Below the pieces are notes generated by a model that saw only the letters and a list, made by a program, of their open reading frames with translations, was not told the origin of the DNA and made no database searches. From Allomyces macrogynus ATCC 38327 (lineage: Eukaryota > Blastocladiomycota > Blastocladiomycetes > Blastocladiales > Blastocladiaceae), in contig GG745366.1 of the NCBI GenBank assembly GCA_000151295.1, forward strand, positions 33,276 through 59,657: 26,382 nt of DNA, in the 5' to 3' direction. The translations under genes and the position numbers were made by a program. Below are positions 1-9,892 of this stretch, one piece after another (the first letter of the stretch is position 1; each line of letters starts with the position of its first letter).

Positions 1-3000
1 GCCGCACCGGGCTGGCCCGCGGCCGTCGAGTCGGTGCGCTGAATGACCTTGCGCTTGCGGGCGGGTTTCCGACTCCCACTCGTGGTGCTGCTCAAAGACG
101 CGCGCCCACTGGCCAATCGCGTGTGCGAGCCGCTTGCCGAGGACCGTCTCGAGCTGCGCGTCGAGGTGCTCCACAAACTGGTCGAGGTTCGAGTACCCGT
201 CGAGGTTGAGCTGGTCGACGTGCGCCTGGATCTGGCCGAGCACGGCCTCGAACGTGGCAAACGCGTAGGCGCACGTCTCGAGTTCGCGCACCTTGGCCTG
301 GATCTCGCCCATGACGCGAATGATGTTGTGCACCTTGTCCTGGAAGAGCGAGACGATCGTGGCGAGCTCGCGGACAAAGAGCACGTGCTTCGAGTCTTGC
401 CGCACGTCGATCGTCGAAAACACCTCCCACTTGAAGTGAATGCCCTTGGCAATCAGCGCCTGCACGTCGCGCTGGTACCCGGCGACCAGCAGCGTCACGT
501 CGCGCGGCTGCTGCCGCAGTTTCTCGACCGTGAGCTGGTAAGTGCGAATCGTCTCCTGCAGCGACACGGCAAACGGGTAGACGCGCTTGGCCTCCTTGGC
601 GATGTTCGAGACCGACGTCGGGATCGAGTACCCGAGCCACATCAAGTTGCGCACTTCCTTGAAGAGCGTGATGATTTGCGGGTCAAACGACACGACGAGC
701 TGCAGCTGGTTGTTGTTCGACCGCGACCGGACCACGTCAAAGATGCGGCCCGTCACCTTGAGGTCGCGGTGCAGAATGTCCTGGATCCACTGGTCATAAA
801 TGGGCCGCGCATCGAGCTTCTTGCGGAACGACATCGAGTCGAGCGACAGCTTTTGCCCGTCGGCGTAGTTTTCCCACCCGCGGCCCAGCACGTCCTCGAC
901 GTGCCGCATGTACATGTCGAGCTGCCGCTCAATCTGCTTGGCCCACGAGATGGCGCCCGAGACGGGCGGGATATCGCGCACGCCCGACATGTAGTAGGCC
1001 TCGGACGACGGGTACTGCAGCTTGAACTTTTCCTGCAGCTTCTTGATGTCCTCCTTGACCGACTCGATCAGCTGCGTCTGGTACTCCTGGATGGCGCCGC
1101 GGATCTTGGGCCGCACAAACAGCGCGTTGAATTTCGAGAAGACGCGGAACATTTCGTTGGCGTTCTTGGCCGACCCGAGCTTATCGCGCAGCGTGGCAAT
1201 GATGATGTTTTCGACGCGGCCCACGCGCTCGTTATACGACTCTTCGGCCGACGACCAAATCTCGGTGCCTTCAGGCGTGACGTCGAGCACGTCGACGGTG
1301 CGCACGACCTCATAGGCGCCCGCGACCTCCTCGAGCGCGTTGATATCGTTCGACTTATGCGCGCCCATGACGCGCGCAATCGTCGCCTGCAGCTGCTCGT
1401 GCTGCTTGCGGAACTTGCGCACATACTCGATGCGCTCCTGCAGTTTCGCGTGGCACGACGTGATCTTGATCGGCAGGTACTTGTCGTTGCGCTTGCGCGA
1501 GACTTCGCGCGCGAGCGACGAAAACTCCTTGATGCACGCGTCCCACGTCTCGAAGACGGCGGCGCACCCGGCGGTCGCCTTTTCGAAGTCGTCGTACGAC
1601 ACGAGCATGAGCCGGCGCGCCTTGAGCACCTTCAAGATTTGCTCGTTCAGGTCGCGCGAAATGGCCTCGACGAGCAGCAGGACTTGCTTGACCGGGTAGG
1701 ACGAGAGCTTGATCTTCTTGTTGATGTGCGTGAAGATGAGCTGCAACGCCTCCTTGACGCGCGGCAGGTCGGTCGCCGAAAGCAGCTCGTCGATCGGGAA
1801 CTCCTTCATGAGAATGTTGTACTTGTGCACCTTGTCCATGCCCTCTTGCAGGCCCGTGTCGGCGCGGAACGAGACGGTCGCGTGGAACCGTTTGGCGTGC
1901 TTGAGCACGTCGAGCACGAGCACTATTGATCGGTTGGGGGGTCGCGAGTGAGATTGATCGCGCGAGACAGACGTTGAGATTTGCGAAAAACGGACCAATC
2001 TCCTCGCTCTTCAACTGCTTGTCAATCTTCTCGAGCGCGCGCTCCATGTTGAGCCAAAAATTGATCTCCTGCGACGCCGTGCCCGACGCCGGATCGCGCG
2101 ATAGCAGCGTCACCTTCTGAATCTCCTTGACCCAGCTGTTCACGTCGGCCTGCAGTTTGTTGAGGAACGACGAGTCGCCAAGCAGCTCGGCCGGGAGCAT
2201 GTCGACGTTTGGGCGACGTCCTTGCTCGCGCGCCGTGGCCAACGCCGTCAAGATTGCCGGGTGCACGTGCAGTGCCACCTCGGGGATATCCACGTTCTGC
2301 TGCAAGTGCAACAGCGACAGCTCTAGTTCAGCAAATTTCTTCTTCGCGACGGGAATGCCCTTGGCGTCCTCGGTCGCCGCGCGTTTCCCGAGCACCGATT
2401 GCGGTCCCCCGGTCGCGGCCGTGGCGGGCGTGCCATCGGCGGCAGTCGTCCCATCAGCCGCAGCTGCCGACGCGGCGGCGGCCTGGTTCGTGACGAACGC
2501 GTTGAAGTAGGGCGCGACGGCGAGGTGCACGTACGAGTGAATGACCTCGTAAAACGCCGTGGCCGACATGGATTCGCCGCCGGTCATGGACGCGGCCATG
2601 GCGGCAGGGCCCGGCAGCTGGATGAAGGACAGCTGCGCGGACAAGGGCTTGGCCGCGTCGAGCGTGGGCACGCGCTTGATGAACACAATCGACGAGGCCA
2701 AGGTCGGCGAGTAGGTGACGTCGAGCCGCAGGTCGTAGGTGAAGACGGCGGCGGGCTCGTCGTCTGCGGTGGCGCTGTCGCCCTCTGCAGTAATCGAAAA
2801 GGGAAGCGACCACTCCAAGGTCAGCGCAAGAACCACCACGACCACCAACATCAACTCGCGCAGCGCGCGTGTTTGTTCGCAAGACAACAAATAACGAGCA
2901 CGTACCAACGGGCACGCGGTCCTTGACAAGCACGAGCGTGGGTTGCGCCGGGTCATTGGCAAACTTGCGGCACTTTTCGGCGGTCGCGTCGGACTGGGCC

Positions 3001-3134
3001 GAGAGCGCCTGGACAATGTCGGCGGGCGTCGCCTCGAAGAGAGTCGATCCCACCGTGCGCAGGTGCGAAATGACCGTGGCCGGGTCAAAAGGCGCCACGG
3101 CCGCGGCAGGCGCGGTCGCGCCGTCGACGTCCAT
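1..3134 (-). CDS. DYN1: Cytoplasmic dynein 1 heavy chain, N-terminal part (partial)
   Basis: Motor subunit of cytoplasmic dynein 1, which moves cargo toward microtubule minus ends. Only about 980 N-terminal residues are present; the family runs to about 4,000-4,600. Exons read by eye: 2906-3134, 1996-2784 and 1-1922. Intron 2785-2905 has donor GTACGT and acceptor CTGCAG; intron 1923-1995 has donor GTCCGT and acceptor AATAG. Phases agree at both joins. The start at 3134 (MDVDGATAP) is preferred, although the frame stays open upstream to 3311. The second join gives KSEEI-VLVLDVLKHAKRFHATV, close to the tail segment of cytoplasmic dynein 1 rather than axonemal or IFT dynein. Further tail matches are FWLNMERALEKI, LVEAISRDLNEQ and KFRKQHEQLQA. 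The sequence lies in the DHC_N1 tail, which binds intermediate chains and dimerises. An Ala/Thr/Gly-rich insertion lies near residues 170-200 (about 2400-2500). The reading of the last ~70 nt at the window edge is uncertain; a KRKVIQRTDS-like stretch is visible in another frame. Confidence 0.9.
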
Positions 3135-4739
3135 CGTGGTCGGTCGGTCGAACTTGGCCGAGTCCGTCGACAAAATTGTTTCGTTCAGTTTCTTGCGGGC
3201 GCGCTGCGGCGAGTGCGGGTAGTTGGCGGAGCCCCGGCCGGGTGGGTGGAGGCCGTGCAAGATGAGAAGAACGACGAGGTCGGTCACGAACAACGTTGTC
3301 GTTTGGAGCACGTTGGAACGACACGTCGAAAGTGTCGATGGTTTGGTGCTTTTGGTGTGGCGTGTGGCTCAGGGATCGCCAATCGACTCGAAGCGCTGCG
3401 AAAATTCACTCAAAAATCGTAAAAAAAAACATTTGGCCCGGTTGTTCCTTATGTGTACACGCAGAGCGTGCTCAACAACCCAAACGCGTCTCGCACACCC
3501 CGGCTGTCGACATATTTATCCTCGCGGATCCGCTCTGGCAATTGCTGGCTGACGCTCGACGCGGTTGGGAATCCTTCCCTCCCGCTCAGAAAGCATGACC
3601 GCGGCGACTCTGACGAATGGCGGGCAACGAGGTCAGGGAGCCGCACGTCAAAATCAACCCACGCTTGTAGGTTCACTTTGATTCTGCTCCTCCATGAAAC
3701 CACTGGACTCCAAGATCGCGACACACAAATGCACTACACCCGCGGCATGGAGCCGTCGAGACCGCGACACACACAGACGAGCCCCTATGCTGCACGAACG
3801 ATCAAACGGTCAGGCGCGCGAACGTCGACGCCCCTTCAAACAGATGAATGGAACCGTACTGGTCGACGTGACCAGGGACAATCGACCTTGCGACCGCGTC
3901 AGTCGCGGTTCGCGCGGCTCACTGATTCCTCCTTGGCCGAGTAATTCGAGAGCGTCATCACGGCTTTGGTGATGATCGTTCCCTATGGTCACGTCCAGCG
4001 GTTGAATTGCATGCGCGCGGCGCGTTTCGTCTTCGATTCACGCACTAGGCCAGAAGTATGAAACTGGGCTTGAGTCCGTAGAGCACGCGCGAGGCTAGAT
4101 ACGAAACGGACCGACCTGGTCAGCAAATGGCCTCCTCCCCCGCCCTCACGGCGCGCCCGCTCAGGCCCTTCACGTACTACGATTTTTCATGTACCCCGGA
4201 GGCCCGAACGTCATAGCGAACGTGGTCATGGGCACGTGGTCCGGGCTGGCGAGCCCAGCGCGCTGCATTTCCTCGCTCCAAATCTGCACACTGACAGCAC
4301 AGCCCGCGTCCATGGCCGCGACCATTTCACACGTAATCACGACCGGACCCATCTTGCCCTTGACGACCAGGACCTTGAGCGCTGAACGCAACGCCGCCAT
4401 CCGGTCTTGAAACTGCGGCGTGAAACTGCGTGTGGTTGTCCAAACGCCAGGGCCCATGTTGAACACGTGTTGCAGAATGCTGGTTGGCGAATCGTGCGCA
4501 TGAGAGGTCGGGATCAGGCGCTACGAGGGTGGCGAACGTGGTTGGTCGCACATAGAACGGAGAGCAAGGGTGTTTGTTCACGTCGAGCGGGGTGGTCGTG
4601 TGCAGTACGCGTCGGAGCCTGGCGTGGAAAGAAATGAAGCAGAAATGATTGTCGAAGAGGCTGGCAACGAGGCACGTGTCAGATGCAAACACGTCTCGCA
4701 CGCTGCGTCAAGACCTTGCCCTCACAAGCCTCGCGAACC
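3135..4739. other. Upstream region of the dynein gene; no convincing gene
   Basis: This 1.6-kb stretch holds the dynein promoter and 5' leader, then sequence with only short, compositionally unconvincing open frames on both strands. A 98-codon minus frame at 4170-4466 has a plausible amino-acid mix, but I recognise no family and see no supporting splice structure. An A8 run occurs near 3421-3428. No tRNA, transposon end or repeat was identified. Confidence 0.5.
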
Positions 4740-5360
4740 CTGTCGGGCCCGACCGACGCCCGTACCTGGACGTTGCCGCTGGCGTGTTTCTGGAACTGGA
4801 GCGGAACGTCAAGTACCTCACGGATCTGCTTAACACGCTAGAGGCCGCCCTCACGCCAATGGCCGTCCTCTTCTTTGGGAGCCGTGAGCATAGCTTCATT
4901 GATATTGTCATTGTGGTGCGACTGGGCCTGAATTATGCCAAAACGCGCGGCAAAGAACCTGTACGGTCCAAGTGTCGCGACATTGTGGAAGTGGCCTTCT
5001 CTGGCATGGATCGCTGTATTCCTGACCCATGGGCATTTATTGCCCTGCTGTGCTGCATAATGCGGCCATCATCAAAGCTGAATCGGGCCTCAGCATGATG
5101 GTCGCAGCAGACATGGCTCCTGGGAGGATCGGCTCTTTACCCGTGCCATGTCACTTGTCACGATGCCGTTTAATGTGGACAACGAAATCATGCCTTATCT
5201 TGTGCCCAAGGACTTGCGTGTCCCGCACCTATTGCAACATGTGGGCCATCGCTTTCAAGCACCTCTTCCAACAAATCACAATCGATTCAAATGGGGTTGG
5301 CGTGCCATGCATTGCCTCAAGAGACGTCGTTTTGCTGTCACGGGTTTGACGTGGCATTGA
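4740..5360 (+). pseudogene. Probable decayed coding fragment, unknown family
   Basis: Protein-like sequence appears successively in three frames of the plus strand. Frame one covers about 4740-5030 (segments such as YLDVAAGVFLELERNVKYL and AVLFFGSREHSFIDIVIV). Frame two covers about 5030-5120 (CPAVLHNAAIIKAESGLSMM). Frame three covers about 5110-5350 (FTRAMSLVTMPFNVDNEIM and LVPKDLRVPHLLQHVG). I found no GT-AG introns that join the frames cleanly, so frameshift decay is the simplest reading. Unrecognised introns or assembly errors are alternatives. I do not recognise the protein, and it could be a remnant of a mobile element. Confidence 0.3.
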
Positions 5361-5836
5361 TGGCAAGGGACTGACGCATTATATTGCGTTTTTGTGCTGC
5401 GGATAGTAGTTCAAATTTTCGCCACAGTCAATGTGCCTGCTGTTTCGCACCTTCTGTAAAACATGTGTCCATCGATCCGCAGATGCATTTTGTCGCTCTT
5501 CATTTCCTGTTTAATCCAGGAACGTTGCAGGTTGTGGGTGGGCAGGTGTGCTGTTTGATGCGATCAAGCATCCATGCTGTTGATCAAACACTGATCCTGC
5601 TGCCCAGCAGCCGCAAGAAACGAATGGTCTCGAAATAAGAGAGCAAGGCGACTGGCACACAATGTCGGGTGGCGGTTCCCATGTTGATCGCAGTGAGGAC
5701 CAAGAAACGGGAACAAAAACGAAATCGCACAAATGGAGGAAATCAAAAAGACACATGGCCAGGGATTCATCATCACGCTCACCAACCAAAGAGGCGCGCA
5801 AACGCGCCCATCTTCTTCTTGAAATGTCTCCACTGA
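5361..5836. other. 3' flank of the kinase-LRR gene; nothing recognised
   Basis: Lower-GC DNA containing the expected 3' untranslated region of the minus-strand LRR gene. Short open frames exist on both strands, but none has a recognisable domain. An imperfect self-complementary stretch with TGATCAAACACTGATCC lies near 5580-5597. No terminator-like or RNA-gene structure could be assigned. Confidence 0.4.
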
Positions 5837-8800
5837 TCAAGACAAATAAATCGAAAGCGTTGGGCGTTGCGCGGAAAACAGGGCCCATGAACTGATGTCG
5901 CCAAACCAGTTACAGAACATGATCAGCTTGGTCAGCGACTGCGGGAGACACGCCGCAATGGCCTGCGCGCTGATGTCGCCAATCTGGATATCGCCCATAC
6001 TCAGCTTGATCAGTGACTGTGGGAGATGTGCTGCAATGGCCTGCGCGCCGACATCGCTAATCTGGTTACTGCCCATGTACAGCTTGGTCAGCGACTGTGG
6101 GAGACGCGCCGCAATGGCCTGCACGCCGACGTCACCAATCCGGTTATAGTCCATGTGCAGCTCGATCAGCGACTGCGGGAGACACGCTGCAATGGCCTGC
6201 GCGCCGACGTCACCAATCTGGTTGGAGGACAGGCACAGCTCGATCAGTGACTGCAGGAGACGCGCTGCAATGGCCTGCACGCCAATGTCGCCAATCTGGT
6301 TGTAGCTCAGGTACAGCTTGGTCAGCGACTGCAGGAGACGCACTGCAATGGCCTGTGCGCTGACGTCGCCAATCTGGTTACTGCCCATGCTCAGCTTGGT
6401 CAGCGACTGCGGGAGACGCGCCACAATGGCCTGCACACCGACGTTGCCAATCAGGATATTGTCCATGTTCAGCTCGATCAGTGACTGTGGGAGACACGCT
6501 ACAATGGCCTGTGCGCCGACATCACCAATCTGGTTGGAGGACAGGCACAGCTCAATCAGCGACTGCGGGAGATGCGCCACAATGGCCTGCGCGCCAACAT
6601 TGCCAATCCGGTTATTGCCCATGTTCAGCTTGGTCAGCGACTGCGGGAGACGCGCCGCAATGGCCTGCGCACTGACATCGCCAATCCAGTTCCACTGCAG
6701 GGACAGCTCGATCAGCGACTGCGGGAGATGCACTGCAATGGCCTGCGCGCTGACGTCGCCAATCCAGTTATTGCCCATGTTCAGCTTGGTCAGTGACTGC
6801 GGGAGACACGCCACAATGGCCTGCGTGCTGATGTTGCCAATCTGGTTATCGTCCATGCTCAGCTCGATCAGCGACTGTGGGAGACGCGCCACAATGGCCT
6901 GCGCGCCAACATTGCCAATCCGGTTATTGCCCATGTTCAGCTTGGTCAGCGACTGCGGGAGATGCGCCACAATGGCCTGCGCGCCAACATTGCCAATCCG
7001 GTTATTGCCCATGTTCAGCTTGGTCAGTGACTGCGGGAGACACGCCGCAATGGCCTGTGCGCTGACGCCTCGGATTTCATTACTGCGCAGTTGCAAAGCC
7101 TTGAGTGTCAATGGGACAAGGATCGAGACAAACAACGCCCCGCTGTCGCCCAGGCCACAGTTGTCGAGTACCAGCTTCGTGAGGCGCTGGTCAGGACTTG
7201 ACAGGGCGCGCTGCAGCACCTTGAGCCCAGACTGCCCGACTGGCTTGCCTGAAACATTGAGATCTGTCACTGACCCATTGGTCAGGCCAAGCCGTTGGTC
7301 CCAAATGGTGCAGTCGCCCTCTTGGCAATTTGTGGGCAGGCTCAAGTTCTGGAGAAGGCAGCAACGTGACAGTTAGTCTCAAAAAAGATCCCGAGCTGAT
7401 GCAGTTGAAAACGTACAGCAAAGAAGTCGAGTTTTGGCGGAGACGCAGACAACGCCCAGTCCTTTTGTGATGAGGAGTTGGTTAGCCGAGATCAAAGTCG
7501 GACAGCGCATGGAAAGGCTGCAAGATTCGCACCAGCAGGATCGAGCCAATTTGCTGGGCCAAATCAGCAATTGCAGCCGACGACGCGCTGGGTGCAACAC
7601 CAGAGTTGGCAGTCAGCGCCCACGAACACTGATACAAAAACAGGAAAGGCGAATCAGACGAGGGGATCACAGAAAAAAGGGAGCCAAAACGTACCTTGCC
7701 AGAGGCAATGATGAGGGGCGGTTGAGCAACAGATACAGCGCGCAAGCCATTCAGCTCAGTGACAATGGCGGTAAAAGTCGGACGCATAGTCCAGTCGTGC
7801 GCCCAGCAATGGTCGACGAGGGCCCACAACTTGGGCGAGTAGCTGGGACTTTCTGTTGGCGCATTGGGACAGTCACCATCCTTGATCCAGTCCTTGTTCA
7901 CGTCCAAGTCATGCTCCTCGAAAAAGGGCATGTTGCCCACCACGACTTCGTAGATGACCATGGCAAATGCAAACACGTCCAGCTCGAGGCGGTACTGCGC
8001 CTTGCGCTTGTACCGCTCAGGCCCAATCCAGCGCACATTGCCCACGGACCCGTTCTTGAACATCAACGCGCGGCTCGCCATTGACAATGTGCGCAACTGC
8101 CCAAAATTGGCCACTTGGGCGCGGCCAAATCCGTCGACGAGCACATTGTTGCCCTTGAGGTCGCCATGCAAAATATTCTTGCTGTGCAGGTACACCATGC
8201 CCTGCGCCACTTCGTGCAGCAGCCACAGGTGCTCATGCGGCAGCTTGCCCCTGGAGTACGCAGTCAAGTCCCCACCCTCCATGAGCAGCATGACCAGGAA
8301 TGGTGGGTTGGACTTGAGCAACACGCCAAGCAGCAGCAGCACGTGCAGGTGGCGGAGTGAGTTCCAAATGCAGGCCTCCTTGGCAACAAGCTCCAGCGCA
8401 GGTCGGTCAGCTTGAAGGCAGCCCTCAAGGGGCAGCAGTCACTTGATGCCCACGTCGTGCACACAACCTGGCTGAACCCGCCACAGCCCAAAATCTCCTC
8501 GTCCAACTTGTCAAAGTCGTACGACGTCACGGCCAGCAAGTTGAGCGCTTTTTCGTCGGCGGTGTGCTCTACATGGATGGTCGAGTTGCACACAATCGAC
8601 AAGTGTAAATGGTGGTACACTTGCTGCGTGAGCTGCACCATCTGGCCATGCTGCTGCTGCTGCTGCATGGTCTCAATGCGGCGCTGCAGCGCCACAATCA
8701 CCTTGGGCACGTCCTTGTTGTTGAGCGCAAGGTCGCTGTACAGCTTTGTGTGGTGCTGGGCGAGCAAGTGCTGCAGGTCGACCTTGAGCGCCGCGGTTTG

Positions 8801-9244
8801 GGCCTCAGTCACGGCCTTGATTTCAGTGGCCAGCTCCATGGGCGAGAAGTTGAACTGCAAGGTGGGCTGCAAGTCGTTGGTGAGGCCCGTCAGGGTGGCG
8901 CCCACTTGAGCAAGGGCGTCATTGTACTCTTGCGCACGCAGCATGCGCATCAACCTCGTTCCCTTGGCCATTTTGGACAGAGTCTTGACGATGCAGTCGA
9001 GCGTGTGCTTGAGCAGTGACATGGGTTCAACGAGGTGGGTGGGCAGCTCGCCACGCGCGTCCCGAGGCGCCACATTGAGCGCGAGATACAGGTTGGAGCA
9101 CCAGTTGTGCAGGACCTGAGCCAGCTGAACGTTCTCCTTGGCCGTCTTGAGCGACTCGGTGAGCCCCTGGGCCTTTTCCAAGAGCATGCAGATCTCCTTC
9201 AGGCCCAACAAGGCGACAAAGCCGCAAAGAAGTGCCTCTGCCAT
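5837..9244 (-). CDS. TKL (pseudo)kinase with MLKL-like N-terminal helices and C-terminal LRRs
   Basis: Proposed single gene. Residues 1-165 from the ATG at 9244 are helical (HNWCSNLYLAL, RLMRMLRAQEYNDALAQVG) and resemble the helix-bundle adaptor of MLKL-type proteins. A polyQ-containing coiled region follows (190-210), then a TKL kinase: G-loop LGCGGFSQV (252-260), LVAKEACIWNSLRH (helix C), HGDLKGNN (catalytic loop) and ANFG in place of DFG. The kinase C-lobe includes WIGPERY, DVFAFAMVIYEV and WTMRPTF. Downstream introns 7629-7694 (GTACGT/TATCAG), 7462-7532 (GTGCGA/AAAAG, with CTAAC) and 7349-7416 (GTACGT/CTCCAG) are all phase 0 and lead into the LRR exon 5837-7348. That exon has no ATG of its own at its head, which supports fusion. 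Alternatively the kinase ends at a TAA at 7482 and the LRR gene is separate. The G-loop and helix C lie in different frames (break near 8395-8460), so the kinase may be disrupted. Likely intracellular; no signal peptide or transmembrane segment was seen. Confidence 0.6.
5897..7066 (-). repeat. Fifteen tandem 78-bp / 26-residue leucine-rich repeats
   Basis: Fifteen consecutive units follow the pattern VGAQAIAA-LPQSLTKLxMxxNxIGD, with no gaps and a constant 78-nt period. Each unit has the LxxLxMxxNxI core of ribonuclease-inhibitor-type LRRs but is two or three residues shorter than the usual 28-29. Several units are almost identical at DNA level: the block around CCGGTTATTGCCCATG recurs at about 6607, 6918 and 6996. 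This indicates recent duplication or gene conversion. The variable residues fall mainly in the MxxNxI segment, on the expected ligand-facing side. Non-repeat LRR-like sequence (LTKLVLDNCGLGDSGA, LKALQLRSNEI) precedes the array as an N-terminal cap. Confidence 0.9.
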
Positions 9245-9892
9245 GATGCCCGCGGTTGAGAACAGGTCTGAGGGATGGATGCAGGTTGCTGGGTGAGCGG
9301 TGGCAACATCACAACTATGAACGGTCCAGCCTGGCAGTCGTACTGGTACCAAGCGTGTCGGAGGTCGCAATCCCGAATGGGAGGAGCGCGGCGGTGCAAG
9401 AATAGGCAACATGAGAGGCAGCAAGGTGCGGGGCCTAGGGGTGAAGGTGGTGAGGGGAGATGGTGGTGGGCAGGGGTCATGAGTGGGCTGTCAAGAAAAG
9501 GCCAGGCAAGCGTGCAGACGCAGACGTTTGTTGGCGAGCTCCGCCAAAACGGTTTTTTGTTGATGTGGCAGCTCTCATGCAGCTGAGCAGGTCGGAGATG
9601 CAATGTTGGCTCCTTCACGGCTCCTTGGCGGTCATCATGTCAGATCGAAACGTCAGCGTGAGACTAGTCTCGAACCCAGACCCTTTCCACGAACGGTCGC
9701 CAACCACGTGCACCCACATGCCTCTGAGCGATCGCGCGCCCGCCCGCCCAAGGGTCTGGTTCCAAACGCGCACCTCAACACAAAATTTTTGCAAGGCGCG
9801 GCCCAGCTTGGAACCAGTTTGGCCACGCAAGAACAGCACGGCAATCACTTCACCACACTTTTACATTCACCCAAATCGACGCGTACCACATC
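9245..9892. promoter_or_regulatory. Divergent intergenic region between kinase-LRR gene and DUF6589 gene
   Basis: About 650 bp separate the start codons of two oppositely transcribed genes, so both promoters should lie here. No TATA box stands out. The half nearer the DUF6589 gene carries a 12-bp palindrome and nested inverted repeats (listed separately). Open frames on both strands are short and Pro/Ser/Arg-rich, and look non-coding. Confidence 0.4.
9660..9818. repeat. Palindrome and nested inverted repeats upstream of the DUF6589 gene
   Basis: GAGACTAGTCTC at 9660-9671 is a perfect 12-bp palindrome. GAACCCAGACCCTT at 9672-9685 is almost complementary to AAGGGTCTGGTTCC at 9750-9763. CTGGTTCCAA at 9756-9765 is perfectly complementary to TTGGAACCAG at 9809-9818. 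The three arms could form alternative hairpins. They may be transposon-end or regulatory structures for the gene that starts at 9893; no matching copy was found downstream of 13147 by eye. Confidence 0.6.

Noticed and set aside
43..1929. 628-codon plus-strand open frame
   Set aside because: It is the antisense shadow of the dynein heavy-chain exon; the minus strand carries the conserved tail sequence and the plus product is a low-complexity Arg/Leu/Val/Asp mix.
5897..7066. Possible CRISPR-like or satellite repeat array
   Set aside because: The repeats are contiguous without unique spacers and encode LRR units in one open frame, so they are protein-coding repeats.
6318..7376. 352-codon plus-strand open frame with repeated CGRRAAMACAPTSPI-like units
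   Set aside because: It arises because the LRR array has a 78-nt period divisible by three, so the opposite strand is also open and periodic. The minus strand gives the real LxxLxMxxNxI repeats.
8439..8441. Possible TGA stop-codon reassignment, suggested also by a TGA near 14046
   Set aside because: Biotin synthase, AACS, the thioesterase and the 919-codon DUF6589 frame contain no internal TGA. The two TGAs coincide with frame breaks, so indels explain them better.
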